Shown one piece after another: positions 53,495 through 61,608 of a DNA stretch of 64,000 bases. Position 1 is the first letter of the stretch, and the number at the start of each line of letters is the position of its first letter. The stretch spans positions 310,001 to 374,000 of the forward strand of contig JACRHT010000016.1 of NCBI GenBank assembly GCA_016217545.1, in the 5' to 3' direction. This DNA comes from Opitutia bacterium. Its GTDB lineage: Bacteria; Verrucomicrobiota; Verrucomicrobiia; Opitutales; Opitutaceae. Below the pieces are notes generated by a model. The model was not told the DNA's origin. It saw only the letters and a list, made by a program, of their open reading frames with translations, and did not search any database. A program made the translations under genes and the position numbers.

Positions 53495-54985
53495 ATGCCC
53501 TGCCCTGTCCTTTTCCGCCGCGGTGTCTGGCTCTGCCTCGCCGCTTTCCTTGCGGCCTCACTGCGCGCCGACGTGCGTTGCGCCAAGCTGTTCACCGACC
53601 ACATGGTCCTCCAGCGCGAGCGCCCCGTCCCGATTTGGGGCACCGCCACGCCGGGCGAGAAGATCGCGGTCGCTTTCGCCAACCAAACCAAGGAGACCGT
53701 CGCCGCGACCGACGGCGCGTGGCGCATCACGCTCGATGCGCTGGCAACGAGCGCGGAGCCGCGCGAACTCGTCGTGCGTGGCGCGAACAAGGTGACCTTC
53801 CGCGACGTGCTCGTGGGCGAAGTCTGGTTCGCCTCCGGCCAATCCAACATGGAGAAGCCGCTCGGCGAGCGAAAGGGCCAGAAGCCCACGACCGGCTACG
53901 ACCTCGAGATCGCCGCCGCGCGCTATCCGCTGCTGCGCCTGTTTCAGGTGCCGCGCACCGACCTCAAGCAGGACGGCGCGGGCGTCTTCCGCTGGTTGCC
54001 GTGCTCGCCCGAAACATTGCGCGAGTCGAATTTCTCGGCCGCGGCCTACTACTTCGGCTGGCAGGTGCAGCAAACGCTCGGCGTCCCCATCGGCATCATC
54101 CACTCCAGCTTCGGCGGCACGCGCATCGAGGCGTGGCTGCCGCCCGAGGCCTTCGCCGACCCGCAACTCGCCGGACTCGAAAAGGAGCACTACGCCGCCT
54201 GGGTGCCCGGCGTGCAACCGACCGAGCTTTTCACGAGCATGGTTCGTCCCTACGCACCGTTCGCCGTGCGCGGCTTCCTCTGGTATCAGGGCGAGACCAA
54301 CTGCATGGTGCCCGACTCCGACCGCTACGCGCACAAGCTCACGACGCTGATCGCGCACTGGCGTCGCGTGTGGGGAAACGCCGACGCGCCGTTCTACGGC
54401 GTGCTGCTCGCGCCGTTCGACTACTCGAAGTGGGAGAAATTCGCCACGACCGAGCTCGCTCTGCCGCGCTTCTGGCAGGCGCAAATCGAAGCGCTCTCCG
54501 CCCCGCGCACCGGCTACGCCGTCATCAGCGACGGCGTCGACGATCTCCACGACATCCATCCCGTGAACAAGCGCGTCGTCGGCGACCGTCTCGCGCGCCT
54601 TGCGCTGAACGAGACCTACGGCCGCACCGACATCGCCGCGCACGGACCAACGCTCGCGAGTTGGAAAGTCGACGGTGCCGCTCTCGTCGTCACGTTTGCC
54701 CACGCGGAAGGCCTGCACACGCGCGACAACCTGCCGCCGACCGACTTCGCCGTCGCCGGCACCGACCACGTCTTCCATCCCGCCCAAGCGACGATCAAGG
54801 ACGCAACGATCACGCTCACGTGTCCCGAAGTTCCCGCGCCGATCGCCGCACGCTTTGGATGGCACGAGACCGCGCGCCCGAACCTCGTCAACCGCGCCGG
54901 CCTCCCCGCCACGCCCTTCCGCACCGACGACTGGCCGGTGAAGATCGATCGTCCAGTTTCCAAGCCGCTCGAGATGCGGCCCTGA
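53495..54985 (+). CDS. exported sialate O-acetylesterase-like SGNH hydrolase
   Basis: 496 residues with a signal peptide (LCLAAFLAASLRA). It is a SASA-domain (CAZyme-associated) esterase: DHMVLQRERPVPIWGTA at the start of an N-terminal beta-sandwich, then VWFASGQSNME with the nucleophile S117, VRGFLWYQGETN, and DLHDIHPVNK with D353 and H355 completing the triad. In polysaccharide loci such enzymes remove acetyl groups from sugars; rhamnogalacturonan is a reasonable target given the rha operon next door, but this is inference. It is divergent from rhaA, with the shared operator in the 214-nt gap between them. Confidence 0.88.
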   Translation: MPCPVLFRRGVWLCLAAFLAASLRADVRCAKLFTDHMVLQRERPVPIWGTATPGEKIAVAFANQTKETVAATDGAWRITLDALATSAEPRELVVRGANKVTFRDVLVGEVWFASGQSNMEKPLGERKGQKPTTGYDLEIAAARYPLLRLFQVPRTDLKQDGAGVFRWLPCSPETLRESNFSAAAYYFGWQVQQTLGVPIGIIHSSFGGTRIEAWLPPEAFADPQLAGLEKEHYAAWVPGVQPTELFTSMVRPYAPFAVRGFLWYQGETNCMVPDSDRYAHKLTTLIAHWRRVWGNADAPFYGVLLAPFDYSKWEKFATTELALPRFWQAQIEALSAPRTGYAVISDGVDDLHDIHPVNKRVVGDRLARLALNETYGRTDIAAHGPTLASWKVDGAALVVTFAHAEGLHTRDNLPPTDFAVAGTDHVFHPAQATIKDATITLTCPEVPAPIAARFGWHETARPNLVNRAGLPATPFRTDDWPVKIDRPVSKPLEMRP

Positions 54986-55003
54986 TCGCGATCACATCCA
55001 TAA

Positions 55004-55076
55004 GCGTGAGGCTTGTGTCGGAATGGAAGCGGAGCGCAAATCCGGGGCACAGGCACAACAGCCTTGAGCCTCACGC
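55004..55076. repeat. 10-bp perfect inverted repeat after the esterase gene
   Basis: GCGTGAGGCT (55004-55013) and its exact complement AGCCTCACGC (55067-55076) are 53 nt apart in the 144-nt gap between the esterase and GIY-YIG genes. There is no T-tract, so it is not a typical terminator. It may mark the boundary of an inserted segment. Confidence 0.5.
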
Positions 55077-55111
55077 ACTTTGCCGCACCCTCACCGCCAC
55101 GGGCCAAACCA

Positions 55112-55129
55112 CAGTGAATTTTTTCACTG
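55112..55129. repeat. A/T-rich hairpin immediately before the GIY-YIG gene
   Basis: CAGTGAA (55112-55118) and TTCACTG (55123-55129) pair perfectly around a TTTT loop and abut the ATG at 55130. The stretch is far more A/T-rich than the rest of the window. It could hide the translation start in mRNA or bind a protein. Confidence 0.55.
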
Positions 55130-55717
55130 ATGCTGAATAACACTGTTAGGCAAAACCAGCACGTGCTTATCAAAAATTACGGTCGTCTATGGAAGCGCAG
55201 CGCCGTCGAATGGCGCGGTGGTCGACTTCGCCGTGGCGCTCTTTTGGGAATCGGAGAAAAAAATAAAAGCGGCGGTGATTTTCGCGACCAGATCGCGATC
55301 TACATTCTCCATGACGCGGCGTTTGTGCCGATCTACGTAGGCCAGACCGGCTCGAAGGAAGCGCGGTTGTTTGACCGGCTTGCGGCGCACAATCGCAATC
55401 CGAAGATGGGACAGTGGGATTTCTTCAGTTGGTTCGGTTTTCGCGAAATGGATCAAAATGGTTTTCTGGTTGCGCACACCGAATCGACGGCTCTTTCGCG
55501 TGCTCAAGCTTTGGATGAAATTGAGTCGCTCCTCATCCTTTTACTAGAGCCGAAGCGCAATCGTCAGACCGGACGATGGAAGAGTGTAGAAGAGTTCTTT
55601 CAGATGGCTTCGAAGGAAGCCTGGGGTTATTCGAACAACGACATCCACAAGCGCCTCGTGAGAATCGAAGAGCTACTTCAAAAGAAAGGCCGAACAAGTA
55701 GGAATGGGAAAGCGTGA
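55130..55717 (+). CDS. GIY-YIG nuclease-fold protein
   Basis: 195 residues. From about residue 50 the protein reads DFRDQIAIYILHDAAFVPIYVGQTGSKEARLFDRLAAHNRN, then WDFFSWFGFRE, ALDEIESLLILLLEPKRNRQ. This has the two GIY-YIG strands in the variant form IYIL and IYVGQT, the conserved arginine helix, and the glutamate (EIES) and asparagine expected of the nuclease fold. The N-terminus has LIKNYGRLWKRSAVEW. The start could be ATG 55130 or GTG 55163. Codon use and base composition are clearly less GC-rich than in all neighbours, and inverted repeats lie just upstream, so recent horizontal acquisition is likely. Its role (repair, mobile element or defence) is unknown. Confidence 0.82.
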   Translation: MLNNTVRQNQHVLIKNYGRLWKRSAVEWRGGRLRRGALLGIGEKNKSGGDFRDQIAIYILHDAAFVPIYVGQTGSKEARLFDRLAAHNRNPKMGQWDFFSWFGFREMDQNGFLVAHTESTALSRAQALDEIESLLILLLEPKRNRQTGRWKSVEEFFQMASKEAWGYSNNDIHKRLVRIEELLQKKGRTSRNGKA

Positions 55718-55917
55718 GAGGTCCGCGTTGCCGTAGAGGGCGTGCGGTTCCACTCCCCGCCTTGTGGGCACGAACGAACTGACGATCGGACCAGACCTCG
55801 GCCCCCCCGGCATCACATGTGCGTCCTCTAGACTTCGGGCGAGATTCTCACCGAGGAAGTCATCCCCAGCCCCGCGAGTGCCTCGCCGCCGACGCCGCGC
55901 GCTAGCGTATGCCAGAA
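55718..55917. other. gap between the convergent GIY-YIG and GH42 genes
   Basis: These 200 bases separate two convergent genes. I see no coding frame with family support, no T-tract terminator and no clear repeat. The - strand is open across it in one frame, but this is common in the window and does not resemble a protein I know. Confidence 0.6.
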
Positions 55918-58059
55918 TCAGCGCGAGGGTAGAGCGACAATGCGACGGCAAAGCACCGCGACGCCGTAGCGGGGCAGATTGAGCTTGGTCACCTCGCCTC
56001 CGTTCAGGACGTCGGTCATCGGTGCGGGCAACGCGATGTCCTGCGGGCCGGCGGAGAAATTCGTGAGGATGTAGACTTCGCGATCGGCCGCGACGCGACG
56101 GCCGACGCTGACGCGCTCGGGCACGCCGATGACCGGCGCATCGACCTTTGCGAGTGCGGTCCACTGCTTCGCGAGTGCCTGCATCAGCGGCTGATCGACA
56201 ACCGCGCCGAGGTAGGTGATCGTGCCCTTCCCCACCGGGCGACGGAGCGCCGCGGGCTGGCCGGCGAGCCAGTCGTTGCCCGGGCCGTAGCGCAACGGGA
56301 CCTCGATCTCGCCTGCGGAAGCTGAGCGCTGAGGGCTGAACGCTGAAAGCTGCGCCGCGGTCAGCGGCGCCAGCGTCTCCGCCCACACCGTCGCGCGGCC
56401 ACTGCCCCACTCGCCGGTGACCGGCACGTCTTCGAGCAACGCGTAGAATTGCTCCACGCGACCGCCGAGCGGGGCCACGAGCGGGCCGGGCTGGCGCTGG
56501 GTGTTGAGCGCGTTGAATTCGTTCTTCATGCCCGTGCGCGGACCGAGGACGAGATGGCCGCCAGCTTCGACCCATGCGGTGAGCTTCGCCGCCAACTCCG
56601 TGGAAACGACGTTGAGGCTCGGGGCGACGATCAGCTTGTAGCGGGCGAGGTCCATCGCGGGCGTGACGATGTCGACCGACTGCGTCTGCTGCCGCAGCGC
56701 CTTGTAGTAGCTGTGCAGCACTTCGAGCTGTTCGTAGCGGTTGCTGAAGCGATTGAAGTCGATCGCCCAGCGGCTGTCGTAGTCGTGGATCAGCGCGACC
56801 TCCGCGACCGGCGAAGTGCCCGCGATCACCGGCGCCGCCTGCGCGAACTCGCGTCCCGCCTGCGCGGCCTCGGCGTAAACCGGCACGGGCTCGCCGTCGG
56901 GGCCGACGAGCGAGCCGTGGTATTGCTCCTGCCCGTTCAACGCGCTGCGCCATTGCCAGTAGGCGACGCAATCGGCGCCGTGCGCGACCGAGTGCCACGC
57001 CATCGCGCGCGTCTCGCCTCGGTCGAGCGAGTTGCTGACGCTCGACCAGTCGACGAAACCGGGCGGCATCTCCAGCACCCAGAAATTCCGCTGCTTCCAG
57101 CCGCGCACGAGATCGTGCGTCGAACCGCTGCGGTCGGGATCGAGGTGCCCGGTGCCATTGCGCGAATTGTCGGCGTAGCCGGCGCCGAGGTATTCGTCCC
57201 ACGAGATGACGTCGTAGTCGGCCGCGATGAGCTGGCGGTTGAAACGGTTCGCCCAGCCGACGCCGCCGAGATTGGTCGTGATGAGCTGGCGCGGCTCCAC
57301 GTGCGCGCGCAGCACCGCGATCTGGTTGCGCTGGAAGGCGAGCCACGTGTCCGTGACGTAGCGCTTGTAGTCGAGCAACAGGCCCGGATTGGCGCGTCCC
57401 GTGGTCATCGGAATCTGGTTCCACTGCGAATACGTCTGGCTCCAATACGCGGTCATCCAGTGGCGGTTCAACTGGTCGAGCGAGCCGTAGCGCTGCTCCA
57501 GCCACACGTGCCAGCCGCGCTTCGATTCGTCGTCGAACGAGTCTTCGGTGAACTCGTTGCCGATCTGCCACGCGACAACGTTCGGATTCTGGCCAAAGCG
57601 CTGGGCGAGCTGCGTGACGATCCGCGCGCAGAGTTCGCGGTATTTCGCGCTCGCGATGGAAAAGTGCCGGCGCGAGCCGTGCTGGAGCTGCTTGCCGTCC
57701 TCGCTGACGCGCAGGACCTCGGGATATTTCGTCGTCAGCCACGCCGGCGGCGTGTCGGTCGGCGTGCCGATGATGGTGACCATGCCGTGGCGCGCGGCCG
57801 CAGCGACGGCGCGCTCCATCCAGTCGAGTTGGTAATTGCTCTCGGACGGCTCGAGGCTGCTCCACGCGAATTCGCCGATGCGCACCATGTTGAGTCCGGC
57901 GGCCTGCATGCGCGCGAGATCGGCCTCCCACGTCGCCTCCGACCACTGCTCGGGATACCACGCCGCGCCATACATGAGCGGCGGGACGTTCGCGGCCCGC
58001 GCGACGAGCCCGAGCGTGAGAAGCGTGACGACCGAAACGAGACGGCGGAAGGTGGACAT
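55918..58059 (-). CDS. exported GH42 beta-galactosidase
   Basis: 713 residues with a signal peptide (VVTLLTLGLVARA). The GH42 TIM barrel starts MYGAAWYPEQWSEATWEADL. The general acid is E169 in WQIGNEF and the nucleophile is E330 in FWVLEMPPG. A flavodoxin-like trimerisation domain follows from about residue 400 (VAEVALIHDYDSRWAIDFNR, KLIVAPSLNVVS), then a C-terminal beta domain ending LPRYGVAVLCRR. It should release terminal beta-galactosyl units from galactan or arabinogalactan side chains outside the cytoplasm. The start is 12 nt after the stop of the GH2 gene, so the two form an operon. A heptanucleotide repeat lies inside the gene at 56321-56355. Confidence 0.93.
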   Translation of the reverse strand: MSTFRRLVSVVTLLTLGLVARAANVPPLMYGAAWYPEQWSEATWEADLARMQAAGLNMVRIGEFAWSSLEPSESNYQLDWMERAVAAAARHGMVTIIGTPTDTPPAWLTTKYPEVLRVSEDGKQLQHGSRRHFSIASAKYRELCARIVTQLAQRFGQNPNVVAWQIGNEFTEDSFDDESKRGWHVWLEQRYGSLDQLNRHWMTAYWSQTYSQWNQIPMTTGRANPGLLLDYKRYVTDTWLAFQRNQIAVLRAHVEPRQLITTNLGGVGWANRFNRQLIAADYDVISWDEYLGAGYADNSRNGTGHLDPDRSGSTHDLVRGWKQRNFWVLEMPPGFVDWSSVSNSLDRGETRAMAWHSVAHGADCVAYWQWRSALNGQEQYHGSLVGPDGEPVPVYAEAAQAGREFAQAAPVIAGTSPVAEVALIHDYDSRWAIDFNRFSNRYEQLEVLHSYYKALRQQTQSVDIVTPAMDLARYKLIVAPSLNVVSTELAAKLTAWVEAGGHLVLGPRTGMKNEFNALNTQRQPGPLVAPLGGRVEQFYALLEDVPVTGEWGSGRATVWAETLAPLTAAQLSAFSPQRSASAGEIEVPLRYGPGNDWLAGQPAALRRPVGKGTITYLGAVVDQPLMQALAKQWTALAKVDAPVIGVPERVSVGRRVAADREVYILTNFSAGPQDIALPAPMTDVLNGGEVTKLNLPRYGVAVLCRRIVALPSR
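56321..56355. repeat. imperfect heptanucleotide repeat inside the GH42 gene
   Basis: Five units of GCTGxxx in a row (GCTGAGC, GCTGAGG, GCTGAAC, GCTGAAA, GCTGCGC) on the + strand. In the GH42 protein this encodes a low-complexity stretch, LSAFSPQRSASA, on the opposite strand, between the trimerisation and C-terminal domains. The frame is kept, so the repeat appears to sit in a tolerant linker. Confidence 0.8.
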
Positions 58060-58071
58060 GCGAAGTGTGGT

Positions 58072-60492
58072 TCAGCGCGCGGCGGCGCGCAGGTTGACGG
58101 TGACTGGTTTCAATTTCGGCGCGGAAACCCGCACGACGATCTCGCCGCCCTTCTCTTTCGAGCGAACGACGGCGAGCGCGCGACCTTGACAAAGCGAACG
58201 ACGCGGCCCGAGATAGGACTCCTTCGACGTGAGGTCGGCGTTGCCGAGCGCGAGCAACGTCGCGGCGCCCGACACCTCGACCGTGACGGGCAAATCCGCC
58301 GTCGGCACCCACTCGCCTTTCGCATCGAGCGCCTCGATCGTCACGTAAACCAAATCCTGCCCGCCGGGGCGGACGCGCGTCAGGTCCGGCGTCGCGCGCA
58401 GCGCCGTGACCTTTCCGGCCGTGCGCAACGCGAAGCGCTCGACCTCGCGTCCGTCCTTGAGGCCAATGGCCACCAGCTCGCCCGGCGCGTAGGCGACGGC
58501 GAAACGCGCGCGGAATTCGTGCGCGCGGTCCGTGGGCTGTTCGCCGAGCGACTTGCCGTTCAGCTCGAGCCGCACCGCGTCGTAGCGCGAGTAGACTTCC
58601 ACGTTCAGCTCCTTTCCGTCGCGACCGGGCCAGGTCCAGCTGGGGAGCGCGGGCGGCATCGACCACGGCGTGACGTTCCACGGACGACCGTCGGAGGTGG
58701 GCGCGACGACGGCGGCGTAAAGTTTCTCGCCGCGATCCCACACGATGTTGCGGTAGTGCGAAATCGGTTTCCGCCAGCCGATGAGATCAATGTCGCCACA
58801 GGCCGCGCCGTGCCACGGCCACATGTTGCCCTCCCAGTGCTTCACGGCGGGTTCGTCCGGCGGGAAGACGCGGCCGATGCCGGCTTCGCCGAGATAATCC
58901 AGCGCGCTCCACACGAAATCGCCGACGACGTAAGGCTGCTCCTGCACGATCATCCAATTGGCGAACACTTCGGACTGATACGATTCCGCCGCGACGATGA
59001 CGCGCTCCGGCAGACGCGCATGGTCGCCCGCGTGCTGCGCGGCCAATTCATAGTTGTAGCCGGCGAGGTCGAGCGCGGCGAAGAGCGGATCGAGTTGCTC
59101 CCAGTTGCCATTCTTGCCGGCCCCGTTCACGCCCGCCGACACGGGGCGCGTCGCGTCGAGCGAACGCACGCGACCGGCCAGCTCACGCGCGATGCGCTGG
59201 CCGTCGGCGGTGGTGCGCTCGAACATCTCGTTGCCGATGCTCCAGATGACAACCGACGGGTGGTTGCGGTCCCGCTTCACCCACGCATCGACGTCGCGCT
59301 GCCACCACTCGGCGAAGAGCACGCTGTAGTCGTGCTTGGTCTTCCCCTTCGCCCAGCCGTCGAAGATCTCGTCCATCACGAGCACACCGAGCCGGTCGCA
59401 AGCGTCGAGGAACGCCCGCGACGGCGGATTGTGCGCCGTGCGCACCGCGTTGAAACCCTCCGCCTTCAGCAGCTCGACCTTGCGCTCCTCAGCGCGATCG
59501 AACGCCGCGGCACCGAGGATGCCGGTGTCGTGGTGCACGTTGCCGCCGTTGAGCTTGATCGGCGCGCCGTTGAGTTCGAGGCCGCGCGCGGCCGTCCAAC
59601 GCAGTGTGCGAATGCCGAAGACGGTCGAGTATTCGTCGACCAGCTCCTTGCCGTCAGTGAGGCGCACGGCCGCGCGATAGAGCGCGGGCGACGCCGGCGA
59701 CCACGCCTGCGGTTGCGGGATTTTCGCCGTGACGCGAAACACGGAGTCGACGCCGGACGGCGCCACGACGGCGGTTCGCGTCTGTGCGACGCGTTTCCCC
59801 GTCGCGTCGAAAAAGCTGATCTCGGCCGCCAGCTTGCGCTCAGTCTCCCCGCGATTGGTCACCGTCGTCTCCACCTCGAGCGTCGCCTCGGCGGCGCTCA
59901 ACGCGGTCGTGGTGACAAAAACCCCGTCCGCCGCCACATGCACCGGCGCGGTGACGTGCAGCGTCACGTGGCGATAGATGCCGGAGCCAGTGTAGAAACG
60001 CGCCGTCGGCTGCGCCGAGTGGTCGACGCGCACGGCGAGCAGGTTCTCGGCCGCGAGCTTCAGGTGCGGCGTGAGTTCGACCGTGAACGGCGTGAAGCCG
60101 TAGGGATGCCGCCCGACCGAGACTCCATTGATGAAAACCTCGGCGTTCATGTAGACGCCCTCGAATTCGAGCGTCACGCGCTGGCCCGCCCACGATTTCG
60201 CGGCGCGAAACGTCTTTCGATACCAGCCGATCCCGTTCTCGAAAAACCCGCCGTGTCCCGCGGAAGCGGCGTCCTTTCGCACCGGCAACTCGATGCTCCA
60301 GTCGTGCGGCAGATCGAGCGCGCGCCACTTGGCGTCGTCGAAGCCCACCCCGGCCGCGCCGGCCGGATCGCCGAATCGGAACTTCCACTGCGCGTCCCAC
60401 AGGTAGCGCTCCCGCGCTCCCGCCCACGGAGCGACGAGCAGGATCAGGAGGACCGCGACGAAGCGAAAACGGAAGGGGTGAAGAATCAGCAT
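58072..60492 (-). CDS. exported GH2 beta-galactosidase-like enzyme
   Basis: 806 residues with a signal peptide (FVAVLLILLVAPWAGA). Domains in order: sugar-binding jelly roll about 30-195 (LPHDWSIELP, FEGVYMNAEVFINGVSVGRHPYGF), Ig-like about 200-295, and a TIM barrel from about 297 (LNGGNVHHDTGILG, RTAHNPPS, VLVMDEIFDGW). The acid/base is E422 in IWSIGNEM, the nucleophile probably E503 in AAESYQSE. C-terminal beta domains follow (residues 600-806). The substrate is probably a beta-galactoside, but beta-glucuronidase or other GH2 activities cannot be excluded. It is the first gene of the GH2-GH42 operon, read from the promoter at 60554-60616. Confidence 0.92.
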   Translation of the reverse strand: MLILHPFRFRFVAVLLILLVAPWAGARERYLWDAQWKFRFGDPAGAAGVGFDDAKWRALDLPHDWSIELPVRKDAASAGHGGFFENGIGWYRKTFRAAKSWAGQRVTLEFEGVYMNAEVFINGVSVGRHPYGFTPFTVELTPHLKLAAENLLAVRVDHSAQPTARFYTGSGIYRHVTLHVTAPVHVAADGVFVTTTALSAAEATLEVETTVTNRGETERKLAAEISFFDATGKRVAQTRTAVVAPSGVDSVFRVTAKIPQPQAWSPASPALYRAAVRLTDGKELVDEYSTVFGIRTLRWTAARGLELNGAPIKLNGGNVHHDTGILGAAAFDRAEERKVELLKAEGFNAVRTAHNPPSRAFLDACDRLGVLVMDEIFDGWAKGKTKHDYSVLFAEWWQRDVDAWVKRDRNHPSVVIWSIGNEMFERTTADGQRIARELAGRVRSLDATRPVSAGVNGAGKNGNWEQLDPLFAALDLAGYNYELAAQHAGDHARLPERVIVAAESYQSEVFANWMIVQEQPYVVGDFVWSALDYLGEAGIGRVFPPDEPAVKHWEGNMWPWHGAACGDIDLIGWRKPISHYRNIVWDRGEKLYAAVVAPTSDGRPWNVTPWSMPPALPSWTWPGRDGKELNVEVYSRYDAVRLELNGKSLGEQPTDRAHEFRARFAVAYAPGELVAIGLKDGREVERFALRTAGKVTALRATPDLTRVRPGGQDLVYVTIEALDAKGEWVPTADLPVTVEVSGAATLLALGNADLTSKESYLGPRRSLCQGRALAVVRSKEKGGEIVVRVSAPKLKPVTVNLRAAAR

Positions 60493-60553
60493 GGACGCGA
60501 ACGGAAGTGTTGCCGAAACCGCCGGGGTGACGAGTGCGCAATCGCGTGCAGTT

Positions 60554-60616
60554 ACTGTATGGCAAAGGCTTGCCCTCGGGAATATCCGGCCTGATCTTTG
60601 GCATCCAATAAATGCC
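60554..60616 (-). promoter_or_regulatory. GH2 promoter with shared 25-bp operator (site b)
   Basis: On the - strand the site (60616 to 60592) begins GGCATTTA and ends CCAAAGATCA. It is followed by 9 nt, -35-like TTCCCG (60582-60577), a 17-nt spacer and -10-like TACAGT (60559-60554), predicting a leader of about 55 nt before the GH2 gene. The site is nearly palindromic: 60596-60604 pairs with 60612-60620 with one mismatch. The right arm includes the ATG of the divergent AraC-type gene at 60612, so binding here should also affect that gene. Confidence 0.75.
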
Positions 60617-61538
60617 CAAGCCGCCGCCCGACTATTTTCGCTACTTCCCGGACCACCCGGATATCGCGCGGTGGGGTGTCGGTGTCGCGGCCTGCGGCAC
60701 CGCCCGCGTCGCGCCGGGCGCCCCCTACCCGCCCCAGCAACACCCGGCGGATCACCATTTCGACTGGTCGCACGGGCGCGTGCTCGATGCCGTCCAGATC
60801 GTGCTCATCACGTCCGGCCGCGGCACGTTCGAGTCGCGCGAGCTCGGACGCCACGAGATCGAAACCGGCACCGCCGTGCTGCTGCTGCCGGGCATGTGGC
60901 ACCGCTACCGGCCCGACGACAAAACCGGTTGGTCCGAGAGCTGGGTGGAATTGCGCGGCCCGGTCGTCGACACGCTGCGCAAGTCCGGCGTGCTCGCCGT
61001 CGGGAGCGCGATTCGCACGGCCGCGCTCGCGGCCGGGTTGGACGGCGCGATGGACACGTTGCATCAACACGCGCGGCGCGCGGGGCCGGGATTCGATCCG
61101 GAGATGTCCGCGTTCGCACTGAGCATCCTCGCCGCGTGGGTCCGCGCGGGCGAGACGGCGCCGGCGCGCGCGCGCATGGTGCGCGCCGTCTTGCAGGCGG
61201 AGCGGTATTTCGCCGACCACCACACCGAAGCGGTGAACGTCGAGGCGTTGGCCAAGGAGCTCGGCGTCGCCTACTCGCACTTCCGCCGCGAGTTCAAGGC
61301 CCAGACGGGATTCTCGCCATGGAACTACGTCGTGCACCTGCGCCTGTCGCGCGCGCGCCGTCTGCTCGCCGCCGGCGACGCGACGCTGGACGACATCGCG
61401 GCGCGCCTCGGTTTCAGCTCGGCATTCCACCTCTCCAGCGCGTTCAAACAGGCCTACGGCATCGCCCCGCAGCACTGGCGTGACCAACTGCGAAAGACCT
61501 CGCGACCGGGGGGAATCCCTCCCGAACCGGCCGGCTGA
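60612..61538 (+). CDS. AraC-family transcriptional regulator
   Basis: 308 residues. The N-terminal half (about 45-150) is a cupin-like sugar-sensing domain: GRVLDAVQIVLITSGRGTFE, then GTAVLLLPGMWHRYRPDDKTGW. The C-terminal ~100 residues hold the double helix-turn-helix: VNVEALAKELGVAYSHFRREFKAQTG followed by TLDDIAARLGFSSAFHLSSAFKQAYG, and the family's closing P.HWR. It is divergent from the GH2-GH42 operon and is the only regulator gene near the rha genes, so it is the best candidate to read rhamnose or a related sugar and act at sites a, b and c. The ATG at 60612 is the only usable in-frame start near the N-terminus and lies inside site b. Confidence 0.92.
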   Translation: MPKPPPDYFRYFPDHPDIARWGVGVAACGTARVAPGAPYPPQQHPADHHFDWSHGRVLDAVQIVLITSGRGTFESRELGRHEIETGTAVLLLPGMWHRYRPDDKTGWSESWVELRGPVVDTLRKSGVLAVGSAIRTAALAAGLDGAMDTLHQHARRAGPGFDPEMSAFALSILAAWVRAGETAPARARMVRAVLQAERYFADHHTEAVNVEALAKELGVAYSHFRREFKAQTGFSPWNYVVHLRLSRARRLLAAGDATLDDIAARLGFSSAFHLSSAFKQAYGIAPQHWRDQLRKTSRPGGIPPEPAG

Positions 61539-61545
61539 CGCTGTT

Positions 61546-61608
61546 GGCATTTTTTGTAGGCAAATGATCAAGCCCCCCATGGCCACCGAGCCCGCCATGC
61601 GGTATGCT
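61546..61608 (+). promoter_or_regulatory. promoter with shared 25-bp operator (site c)
   Basis: On the + strand the site (61546-61570) begins GGCATTTT and ends AAATGATCA. After 9 nt comes a weak -35 (TGGCCA, 61580-61585), a 17-nt spacer and a good -10 (TATGCT, 61603-61608). The geometry equals that of sites a and b to the base. It starts 7 nt after the AraC gene stop. Transcription would begin near 61615 toward the lactonase gene at 61868, with a leader of about 250 nt. Confidence 0.68.

Noticed and set aside
56321-56355. Short-period repeat considered as a CRISPR fragment
   Set aside because: Units are 7 nt with no spacers and lie within a coding region.
56449-60594. A 1381-codon + strand frame opposite the GH2 and GH42 genes
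   Set aside because: Composition artefact; the catalytic motifs of both glycosidases are on the - strand.
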